Source of the DNA: CAJJDF01 sp965657945
GTDB taxonomy: Bacteria > Bacteroidota > Bacteroidia > Flavobacteriales_D > CAJJDF01
Reading direction: 5' to 3'
Assembly (NCBI GenBank): GCA_965657945.1
Contig: CBFHPW010000002.1
Span: 1 to 64,000, forward strand
DNA length: 64,000 bases
The notes under the pieces are model-generated. The model made no database searches. It was not told the DNA's origin and saw only the letters and a program-made list of their open reading frames with translations. Each line of letters begins with the position of its first letter. The first letter of the stretch is position 1. Below are positions 51,961 to 59,086 of the stretch, in pieces. A program made the translations under genes and the position numbers.

Positions 51961-53148
51961 ATGGCAGACGTAAAATACAACCAAAGAGGGGTATCGGCAT
52001 CAAAAGAAGATGTGCATGCAGCAATTAAGAACATTGACAAAGGAGTATTTCCCAATGCTTTTTGCAAAGTAGTTCCAGATCATTTAGGGAATGACGAAGA
52101 TTACTGTATCGTAATGCATGCAGATGGCGCAGGAACTAAATCGTCTTTAGCCTACATGTATTGGAAAGAAACAGGAGATGTTTCTGTATGGAAAGGAATA
52201 GCACAAGATGCATTGATAATGAATCTTGACGACTTACTATGTATTGGAGCTACGGACAATATTTTACTTTCTTCAACAATTGGTAGAAATAAAAACTTGA
52301 TAACGGGCGAAGTACTCTCATCAATTATCAACGGAACAGAAGAACTTCTTACCGATTTGCGAAAGTGGGGAATTAATATTTACTCAACTGGAGGAGAAAC
52401 TGCAGACGTGGGAGATTTAGTGAGAACGATTATTGTGGACTCTACGGTTACTTGCCGCATGAAAAAATCTGATGTGATAGAAAACAACATTCAACCTGGG
52501 AATGTAATCGTGGGACTTTCTTCTTTTGGGCAAGCTAGCTACGAAAATGAATACAACGGTGGAATGGGGAGTAACGGACTTACTTCGGCTAGGCATGATG
52601 TTTTTAATAATTATTTGTCAACTAAATATCCTGAAAGTTTTGATCCACAAGTGCCAAAAGAATTGGTGTATGTAGGAAATAAAAAACTGACCGACTCGGT
52701 AGAGAATAGTCCGATTGATGCAGGAAAACTCGTTTTGTCCCCTACCCGAACCTATGCTCCTATCATTAAAAAAATTCTTGACAAGCACCGCAACAAGATA
52801 AACGGAATGATTCATTGCAGTGGAGGAGCTCAAACCAAAGTTCTTCACTTTTGTGACAAGGTTCATGTAATAAAAGACAACATGTTTACTCTGCCCCCAC
52901 TTTTTAAGTTGATTCAGGAAGAATCGGGAACCTCGTGGGAAGAAATGTATAAAGTGTTCAACATGGGACATCGAATGGAATTATATGTTCCTCAAGAAAT
53001 AGCCCAAGACATTATCGAAATCTCAGAATCTTTTAATGTAGAAGCTAAAATTATTGGGCGTGTGGAAGACAAAAGTTCTATCGAAAATGGGAGGTCAAAA
53101 CAACTCACAATTAAATCGGAGTATGGAGAGTTTGTTTATAACAACTAG
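51961..53148 (+). CDS. purM: Phosphoribosylformylglycinamidine cyclo-ligase (AIR synthase)
   Basis: A 395-residue purine biosynthesis enzyme of the Bacteroidetes type. VMHADGAGTKSSLAYMYW and WKGIAQDALIMNLDDLLCIGA contain the metal and phosphate-binding residues of the AIR synthase fold, and INIYSTGGETADVGDLV follows. C-terminal half has GMIHCSGGAQTK. A GTG frame opens at 51928, but the ATG at 51961 (MADVKYNQRGVSASKEDV) is the natural start. purC is at 19402, unlinked. prfA follows after 124 bases. Confidence 0.9.
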   Translation: MADVKYNQRGVSASKEDVHAAIKNIDKGVFPNAFCKVVPDHLGNDEDYCIVMHADGAGTKSSLAYMYWKETGDVSVWKGIAQDALIMNLDDLLCIGATDNILLSSTIGRNKNLITGEVLSSIINGTEELLTDLRKWGINIYSTGGETADVGDLVRTIIVDSTVTCRMKKSDVIENNIQPGNVIVGLSSFGQASYENEYNGGMGSNGLTSARHDVFNNYLSTKYPESFDPQVPKELVYVGNKKLTDSVENSPIDAGKLVLSPTRTYAPIIKKILDKHRNKINGMIHCSGGAQTKVLHFCDKVHVIKDNMFTLPPLFKLIQEESGTSWEEMYKVFNMGHRMELYVPQEIAQDIIEISESFNVEAKIIGRVEDKSSIENGRSKQLTIKSEYGEFVYNN

Positions 53149-53272
53149 CACTAGATACTATTTTTGGTCAGAAAAAAAGCCGAAAATCACTCGAACTGAC
53201 AAGGATAATAAAAAATTGAATTAGTATTGAAATTCTAACGAATGAATACTAACGACTAAATACTGATGAAAA

Positions 53273-54355
53273 ATGTCAAACTTAATAGGTAAACTGGAAT
53301 TAATAAAAGAGAGATGGGAAGAGATCGGAAAAAAAATAATTGACCCAGAAATTATTTCAGACATGAAGCTTTACGTAAAACTTACCAAGGAATATAAAGA
53401 CCTGGAAGAGGTCGTAAAAGCATTGGATAAATTGAAAAGCCTTACTTCTAACATAGCTTCGAATAAGGAAATAATAAAAACGGAAACGGACCCGGATTTT
53501 GTGGAAATGGCGAAAGAAGAGTTAGCTGATTGCGAAAGCCAATTGGCCATATTGAATGAAGAAATAAAGGTTCTACTAATACCAAAGGACCCAGAAGATG
53601 CCAAGAATGTGGTGGTAGAAGTAAGAGCGGGAGCTGGAGGTGACGAAGCAAGTATTTTTGCAGGAGACTTATACAGAATGTACACCAAATATGCCTCTTC
53701 CAAGAACTGGCAAGTTGATGTAGTGGATACAGCCGAAGGTACAAACGGAGGTTTTAAGGAAATAATTTTTGAAATCACTGGCGCTGACGTTTACGGTGAA
53801 ATGAAATATGAATCGGGAGTGCATAGGGTACAAAGAGTGCCTCAAACCGAAACACAAGGAAGAGTTCATACTTCTGCTGCATCGGTAATTGTATTGCCAG
53901 AGGCTGAAGAATTTGACATTGAAATAAAAAAAGCGGACTTACGGGTAGATTCTTATTGCTCATCTGGACCAGGAGGACAGTCTGTCAATACAACCTACTC
54001 TGCAATTAGATTAACCCACATTCCTACAGGAGTTGTGGCTCAATGTCAGGATCAAAAGTCTAAACTCAAGAATTACGACAAAGCCCTTTCAGTTTTAAGG
54101 TCTCGAGTATACGAAATAGAGCTTCAAAAGAAATTGGAGAGTGACGCATCAACGCGAAAATCATTGGTTTCTTCGAGCGACAGATCAGCAAAGATTAGGA
54201 CTTACAACTATCCACAAGGAAGGGTAACAGACCATAGAATAAACCTAACTCTGTACAACCTTCCTAATATTATAAATGGTGACATTGCCGAAATATCGGA
54301 AGCTTTAAAATTAGCGGACAACGCTGAGAAGATGAAAGAAGGTGCAGAAGCGTAA
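53273..54355 (+). CDS. prfA: Peptide chain release factor 1
   Basis: A 360-residue release factor reading UAA and UAG. The peptidyl hydrolysis motif GGQ is in SSGPGGQSVNTTYSAIRL, preceded by VEVRAGAGGDEASIFAGDLY and SGVHRVQRVPQTETQGRVHT. Domain order and length are normal. It lies between purM and pyrF on the plus strand with gaps of 124 and 245 bases. Confidence 0.97.
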   Translation: MSNLIGKLELIKERWEEIGKKIIDPEIISDMKLYVKLTKEYKDLEEVVKALDKLKSLTSNIASNKEIIKTETDPDFVEMAKEELADCESQLAILNEEIKVLLIPKDPEDAKNVVVEVRAGAGGDEASIFAGDLYRMYTKYASSKNWQVDVVDTAEGTNGGFKEIIFEITGADVYGEMKYESGVHRVQRVPQTETQGRVHTSAASVIVLPEAEEFDIEIKKADLRVDSYCSSGPGGQSVNTTYSAIRLTHIPTGVVAQCQDQKSKLKNYDKALSVLRSRVYEIELQKKLESDASTRKSLVSSSDRSAKIRTYNYPQGRVTDHRINLTLYNLPNIINGDIAEISEALKLADNAEKMKEGAEA

Positions 54356-54600
54356 AAAAGACTGATGACCGCTTCGCTTATAGACTTTAGATAAAAGAAC
54401 TATGAATACACTTCGACTCCGCTGAGGCCCAATGACAAGAAAAAGAAGACAAAAAAAGTAAGCTGAAATAGAAAATTTAAGACCAACCAGAGAACCAATA
54501 AAGCGAACATCTCTCGTCCTGAGAATTAAACGAAAGAGGTGTGTTTTTGACAAGCATAAAAAAATGACTAATAACTAATCCCTTTTTACTATTATATCAA
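54356..54600. other. Intergenic stretch with degenerate dispersed-repeat motif
   Basis: No gene. It contains CACTTCGACTCCGCTGAGG (54409-54427) next to a GCTTCGCTTATAGACTTTAG stretch. These resemble short repeats scattered through Bacteroidetes genomes, here degraded. No terminator is clear for prfA. Confidence 0.4.
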
Positions 54601-55407
54601 ATGAATTACCAAGAATTAGTTTCGCAGATAAAAAAGAAAAAATCCTTCCTGTGTGTTGGATTGGATACGGATTTGAATAAAATCCCACCTCATTTATTGG
54701 AAACAGAAGATCCGGTTTTTGAGTTCAACAAAGCAATTATAGATGCTACCAAAGAATATTGCGTGGCCTACAAACCGAATATTGCTTTTTATGAAATGTT
54801 GGGAGCTTCGGGATGGAAAAGTCTGCAAAAAACAATCGAATACATTCCTACTACTCACTTCACCATAGCGGATGCCAAAAGAGGCGATATTGGGAACACC
54901 AGTTTGTATTATGCCAATACTTTTTTCGATACTTTTCAGTTCGATTCAGTAACGGTGGCACCTTACATGGGAAGCGATTCAGTTATTCCTTATTTGCAAC
55001 ACAAGGACAAATGGGCAATTTTACTCGCTTTGACTTCTAATAAAGGAGCGGATGATTTTGAATTACAAAAACTCGAAAACGGGGAATACTTATTTGAAAA
55101 AGTACTGGCTACTTCCAAAGAATGGGGAAGTGAAAGCAATACCATGTATGTGGTTGGAGCTACTCGCCCCGAAATGCTCACTGAAATTCGAAAAATAGTC
55201 CCAAACCATTTTCTACTTGTTCCCGGAGTGGGGGCTCAAGGAGGAAGTTTGACTGAAGTAGCAAAACATGGAATGAACGAAAATATAGGCCTTTTGGTGA
55301 ACTCCTCAAGAGGGATAATCTACGCTGGGAACGGACCTGACTTTGCCGAGAAAGCAAAAGAAAAAGCCAGGGAAATTCAGTTGGAAATGGCTCAATTAAT
55401 GTCTTAA
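54601..55407 (+). CDS. pyrF: Orotidine 5'-phosphate decarboxylase
   Basis: A 268-residue enzyme of the longer (type 2) family that makes UMP from OMP. FLCVGLDTDLNKIPPHLL opens the barrel. The catalytic Asp-Lys-Asp set is in ADAKRGDIGNTS. LLVPGVGAQGGSLTEV and VNSSRGIIYAG complete the phosphate site. The sugar nucleotidyltransferase gene starts 11 bases later. Confidence 0.96.
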   Translation: MNYQELVSQIKKKKSFLCVGLDTDLNKIPPHLLETEDPVFEFNKAIIDATKEYCVAYKPNIAFYEMLGASGWKSLQKTIEYIPTTHFTIADAKRGDIGNTSLYYANTFFDTFQFDSVTVAPYMGSDSVIPYLQHKDKWAILLALTSNKGADDFELQKLENGEYLFEKVLATSKEWGSESNTMYVVGATRPEMLTEIRKIVPNHFLLVPGVGAQGGSLTEVAKHGMNENIGLLVNSSRGIIYAGNGPDFAEKAKEKAREIQLEMAQLMS

Positions 55408-55418
55408 AATAGATCAAC

Positions 55419-56594
55419 ATGAATATTATATTATTTGACGGAATTTACCACAAGAATCTGCTGCCTTTAACCTACACAAGGCCAGTTGCAGAGCTTCGAA
55501 TAGGAATATTGACCATAAAGCAAAAATGGGAACAATACGTGGAAAATCCTATTCAGATAAAAACACAAGAATATTTAGCCAAAAAATTTGGCTCACCCTC
55601 CGAGGAAAATTCTATTGGAATCAATGCCTCTATTCTTCCATCGGATGATTTGATGAGTAGTTTGCTGGAATTAAAAAACAAACAAATCCTCACCTCTAAA
55701 GGTAAAATTGTAGCAGTAAATCCATTGCCAATTAATTCGGAAAACATTGAAGAAGCGCTGAGCGAGTACAAAATGGTTGAGACGAAAGCAGAGTTCTTGC
55801 AGGTGGAAAATGTTTGGGATTTATTTCGATTAAATGACCAAGCAATAAGAGCAGACATTGAGTTAATAAAAGCTGGTAAAACCTTTGTATCACCCTCCTC
55901 TACCAATCAGGTTTTGGGTAATGATATTTACATAGAAGAAGGGGCAAAAGTAGAATGCGCAATTTTGAATACCACAACTGGACCAATTTACATAGCAAAA
56001 GGAGCGGAAGTTATGGAAGGAAGTATTTTGAGAGGCCCAATTGCTATTTGTGAAAATGGCGTAGTAAAAATGGGAGCAAAAATATACGGAGCAACCACCA
56101 TAGGACCTTATTCCAAAGTAGGTGGAGAGGTAAATAATTGCATGATTCAAGGGTATTCCAATAAAGGCCACGATGGTTTTTTAGGAAATGCTGTTTTGGG
56201 CGAATGGTGCAACCTTGGGGCAGATACTAACAATTCGAATCTTAAGAATAACTACCAATCCGTTGACTTATATAATTACCCCGAAGCTAAATATCTAGAT
56301 ACGGGGCTTCAGTTTTGTGGACTTGTAATGGGTGACCATTCAAAATCCGCAATTAACACGATGTTCAACACCGGAACAGTGGTAGGAGTAAGTGCCAATA
56401 TATATGGCGCAGATTTCCCTTCCAAGTTCATCCCTTCTTATTCGTGGGGTGGCAGAAAGCCGCTTGAGTATAAATTTGACAAAGCGATGGATACGGCAAA
56501 ACGAGTAATGGAGAGAAGAAACATTTCGCTGACCGAAGAAGATTTAAATATCCTGGAATACGTGTACAAAGAGAGTCAAAAGTTCAGGAAATAA
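55419..56594 (+). CDS. GlmU-like sugar nucleotidyltransferase
   Basis: A 391-residue protein. It opens MNIILFDGIYHKNLLPLTYTR, a divergent nucleotidyltransferase start in which the usual LAxGxGTRL loop is altered, then has TRPVAELRIGILTIKQKW. The C-terminal half (about 165-340) is a left-handed beta-helix of hexapeptide repeats (IYIEEGAKVECAIL, IYIAKGAEVMEGSI, GAKIYGATTIGPYSKVGG). Bacteroidetes annotate this family as putative sugar nucleotidyltransferase or GlmU-like protein. Substrate uncertain; the altered loop may mean changed catalysis. Confidence 0.82.
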   Translation: MNIILFDGIYHKNLLPLTYTRPVAELRIGILTIKQKWEQYVENPIQIKTQEYLAKKFGSPSEENSIGINASILPSDDLMSSLLELKNKQILTSKGKIVAVNPLPINSENIEEALSEYKMVETKAEFLQVENVWDLFRLNDQAIRADIELIKAGKTFVSPSSTNQVLGNDIYIEEGAKVECAILNTTTGPIYIAKGAEVMEGSILRGPIAICENGVVKMGAKIYGATTIGPYSKVGGEVNNCMIQGYSNKGHDGFLGNAVLGEWCNLGADTNNSNLKNNYQSVDLYNYPEAKYLDTGLQFCGLVMGDHSKSAINTMFNTGTVVGVSANIYGADFPSKFIPSYSWGGRKPLEYKFDKAMDTAKRVMERRNISLTEEDLNILEYVYKESQKFRK

Positions 56595-56618
56595 ACATAA
56601 AATAAGTTGCAGAATTCC

Positions 56619-56648
56619 TTTTGTTTTAAAATAAGTTTCCTATATTTG
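56619..56648 (+). promoter_or_regulatory. Strong promoter of the small ORF and initiator tRNA
   Basis: TTTTG (56619-56623), 17-base spacer, TATATTTG (56641-56648) followed by C: an ideal Bacteroidetes promoter. Transcription would begin near 56655, just before the 39-residue ORF at 56671. Confidence 0.75.
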
Positions 56649-56670
56649 CAGTCCGATAAAAACAAGAACA

Positions 56671-56790
56671 ATGAAAATTAGAGTAGCAAAAAAAATAGTT
56701 AAAAATCAAGAGAATTTAAACTATAACAAAGGTCAAGTACAAAAAGCTGAAAAAACTGTTGAAAAATACAGCAAAAACGCTCCTAAATAA
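56671..56790 (+). CDS. Small basic 39-residue protein upstream of tRNA-fMet
   Basis: ATG at 56671 to TAA at 56790 encodes a Lys-rich peptide starting MKIRVAKKIVKNQENLNYNK and ending EKTVEKYSKNAPK. Composition resembles ribosome-associated small proteins, but I do not recognise a family. It lies between an excellent promoter and the initiator tRNA (14 bases downstream), with one terminator after the tRNA, so the two are probably on one transcript. The high Lys content and promoter position argue that it is real. Confidence 0.6.
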   Translation: MKIRVAKKIVKNQENLNYNKGQVQKAEKTVEKYSKNAPK

Positions 56791-56804
56791 TATGTAAGAT
56801 ACAT

Positions 56805-56877
<73 letters not shown>

Positions 56878-56882
56878 CTACG

Positions 56883-56918
56883 AAAAAAGATCACTAAGCA
56901 ATTAGTGATCTTTTTTTT
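56883..56918 (+). terminator. Terminator after tRNA-fMet
   Basis: AAAAAAGATCACTAA pairs with TTAGTGATCTTTTTT, loop GCAA, then more T residues. Confidence 0.88.
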
Positions 56919-56931
56919 GTTTAATTATGCT

Positions 56932-57119
56932 GTGTTTCAAGTATCTGTTTTATATAGTATTGAATTTAACAAAATCTACCTTGGTTTTAACGCCAATTTA
57001 AAACAACGGGTTATTTCCCATCATAAACTTGCAAAAAAAGGTACACTCATAAATTCAGACCTTGGACCATTTCTATTATGGAAGAATTCTTTTCAAAATC
57101 TGATGCTATAAAAAAAGAA
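56932..57119 (+). pseudogene. Frameshifted remnant of a GIY-YIG nuclease family gene
   Basis: From a GTG at 56932 the frame reads SVLYSIEFNKIYLGF and NLKQRVISHHKLAKKG, the first half of small GIY-YIG (UPF0213-like) proteins. After about 57039 the matching continuation is in another frame: YTHKFRPWTISIMEEF, then FSKSDAIKKEK, which fits the RPW and K-x-EA-x-x-REK parts of the family. A single-base indel after the AAAAAAAGG run explains the break. The expected last residues are missing and kbl ends 14 bases on. The gene is almost certainly inactive. Confidence 0.7.
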
Positions 57120-57132
57120 AAAATACCGATAG

Positions 57133-58320
57133 TTAAATCACTCCTAGTTTCTTCCCAACCTTGGTAAAAGCTTCAATAGCTCTATCTAAATGCTCGATTT
57201 CATGTCCTGCAGAAATCTGAACTCTTATCCTTGCTTGACCCTTTGGCACTACTGGATAATAAAAACCAATCACATAAATCCCTTCTTTGAGCAACTCATT
57301 ACTAAAGTCTTGAGACAATTTAGCCTCATATAACATAATGGGAACAATTGGAGAATCACCCTCCTTAATATCGAATCCGGCCGCTTTAATCTTCTCTTTA
57401 AAGTAATTTTTATTCGACTCCAGTTTATCTCTTAATTCAGTATTATCTGACAAGATATCGAAGACTTTATTTGATGCTCCAACAATGGAAGGTGCGAGAG
57501 AATTAGAAAATAAATAAGGCCTCGATCTCTGTCTAAGCATGTCGATAATTTCTTTCTTTCCAGTGGTGTAACCCCCCATGGCTCCGCCTAGTGCTTTTCC
57601 CAAAGTTCCGGTAACAATATCTACTTTATCCATTACGCCAAAGTGCTCAGGCACTCCCCTTCCCGTTTTCCCAATAAAACCTGCTGAGTGACACTCGTCA
57701 GTCATAACCAAGGCATCGTATTTCTCGGCTAAAGCACATATCTCGTCCATTTTAGCCAAATCTCCGTCCATCGAGAATACGCCATCAGTTACAATAATCC
57801 TATGACGTTGTTCTTGCGATTTGATTAATTGCTGCTCTAAATCTGCCATATCACTGTGAGCATATCTATATCGGGCAGCCTTACACAACCTGACTCCATC
57901 AATAATCGATGCATGATTTAGAGAATCAGAAATAATAGCATCTTCGGCACCAAAAAGTGGCTCAAATACTCCTCCATTTGCATCAAAAGCTGCTGCATAT
58001 AGAATGGTGTCTTCCGTGCCATAAAAATCGGCTATTTTTTTCTCTAATTCTTTATGAATGTCTTGCGTTCCGCAAATAAATCTCACCGAAGACATCCCAA
58101 ACCCATGAGAATCTAGTGTATCTTTTGCAGCTTTAATAACCTCAGGATGGGACGAAAGACCCAAATAATTGTTGGCACAAAAATTCAAGACATTATCCCC
58201 TGTGTTAACAGCAATTTCTGCCGACTGTGGATTGACAATTACTCGTTCGGATTTGTACAATCCTGCTTCTTTTATTTCCTTCAATTCTTGTCGAAGATGT
58301 TCTTTTAGTTTTCCGTACAT
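57133..58320 (-). CDS. kbl: Glycine C-acetyltransferase (2-amino-3-ketobutyrate CoA ligase)
   Basis: A 395-residue PLP enzyme cleaving 2-amino-3-ketobutyrate with CoA to glycine and acetyl-CoA in threonine degradation. NNYLGLSSHPEVIKAA opens the fold, VMTDECHSAGFIGKTGRG holds the PLP-binding Asp and His, and the Schiff-base Lys is in TGTLGKALGGAMGGYT. YLFSNSLAPSIVGA and GQARIRVQISAGH are also diagnostic. Threonine dehydrogenase is not in the window. It follows the TonB-C-like lipoprotein gene by 6 bases. Confidence 0.95.
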   Translation of the reverse strand: MYGKLKEHLRQELKEIKEAGLYKSERVIVNPQSAEIAVNTGDNVLNFCANNYLGLSSHPEVIKAAKDTLDSHGFGMSSVRFICGTQDIHKELEKKIADFYGTEDTILYAAAFDANGGVFEPLFGAEDAIISDSLNHASIIDGVRLCKAARYRYAHSDMADLEQQLIKSQEQRHRIIVTDGVFSMDGDLAKMDEICALAEKYDALVMTDECHSAGFIGKTGRGVPEHFGVMDKVDIVTGTLGKALGGAMGGYTTGKKEIIDMLRQRSRPYLFSNSLAPSIVGASNKVFDILSDNTELRDKLESNKNYFKEKIKAAGFDIKEGDSPIVPIMLYEAKLSQDFSNELLKEGIYVIGFYYPVVPKGQARIRVQISAGHEIEHLDRAIEAFTKVGKKLGVI

Positions 58321-58326
58321 TCTTAT

Positions 58327-58863
58327 TTATTTAAAGGTAATTGGCACTACCATTCTTACTTTTACTTTTCTACCATTTACTTCTCCTGGAATCCATGGCG
58401 AAGTCGATTTCAGTAACTTTACTGCCTGAGCTTGTTGGTTTGTGGTAGAGTTACCTACTGGGATAAAATTCGACAAAGTTCCATCTTCAAGGACTACCAT
58501 TTCTGTGAAAACAGTTCCTGGCTCCGCGACAGAACCTTCACGATTCAATATTTCTTCAATCACTTGAGCTAAAGTAAATTCCCCCTCCAACTGAGGCATA
58601 ACTTCTGCCGAATTTACAATAATTTGTGAAGGCTCTAAATCAAATCGTTCCACCCCATCCACCACTTGATTACCGGATGCAATTTCTAACTGCGTGGTAA
58701 GGTAATCCACTTGATCTTTCATTCCTGCCAACTCACTTTTTAATTCAATATTTTCCTTTACTAACTCTTTGTTCATGGTAGTTTTCTCCGCAAGCTCCTT
58801 TTTAATTCCACAACCAGAAATTAAAACCATTGCAACTATTGTTGATCCTATTGTTAGCCTCAT
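58327..58863 (-). CDS. Lipoprotein with coiled coil and TonB C-terminal-like domain
   Basis: A 178-residue protein. Lipobox VLISGC (Cys at 18), a coiled coil (about 22-62; MNKELVKENIELKSELAGM), then a domain ending SPWIPGEVNGRKVKVRMVV, which matches the end of TonB C-terminal-like domains. These usually occur in energy transducers, but with a lipid anchor instead of an inner-membrane helix this one cannot energise a receptor in the normal way. It is upstream of kbl by 6 bases. Role unknown. Confidence 0.7.
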   Translation of the reverse strand: MRLTIGSTIVAMVLISGCGIKKELAEKTTMNKELVKENIELKSELAGMKDQVDYLTTQLEIASGNQVVDGVERFDLEPSQIIVNSAEVMPQLEGEFTLAQVIEEILNREGSVAEPGTVFTEMVVLEDGTLSNFIPVGNSTTNQQAQAVKLLKSTSPWIPGEVNGRKVKVRMVVPITFK

Positions 58864-58923
58864 AATTTATGTTTTTTTTGGATAAATCAAAGATATAATT
58901 TTTTAACTTAACTAAAAATAATA

Positions 58924-58931
58924 TACCTTTG
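58924..58931 (+). promoter_or_regulatory. Promoter -7 element of the TPP-controlled TonB receptor
   Basis: TACCTTTG, an exact TAnnTTTG match, lies just before the riboswitch, so the transcript would begin at its first stem. A -33 TTG is not clear. Confidence 0.55.
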
Positions 58932-58935
58932 ACCT

Positions 58936-59015
58936 AACTAAGGGGTGCCCATAATCTATCGGGCTGAGATTATACCCATCGAACCTGCTGTGGTAATTCA
59001 TAGAAGGGATTTTAA
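58936..59015 (+). ncRNA. TPP (THI-box) riboswitch
   Basis: The conserved core is present in order: GGGGTGCC (58942-58949), GGGCTGAGAT (58961-58970), ACCC, CGAACCTGCTGTGGTAA and AGAAGGGA. These are the defining elements of the thiamine pyrophosphate aptamer. It sits 71 bases before the ATG of the TonB receptor at 59087, so thiamine excess should shut off the receptor. The expression platform is not obvious; TPP switches in Bacteroidetes often act on translation. Confidence 0.93.
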
Positions 59016-59086
59016 GTCAAACTGCGTTTGCTCTTTAAATTAGGTGCATCTCTTGGAAATTTATTTAACCAGAAATAATAAACCCA

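Noticed and set aside
53149..53272. Gap between purM and prfA examined for a regulatory RNA or small gene
   Set aside because: Only A/T-rich sequence with short degenerate repeats of ATACTAACGA type; no stable structure, terminator or reading frame stood out.
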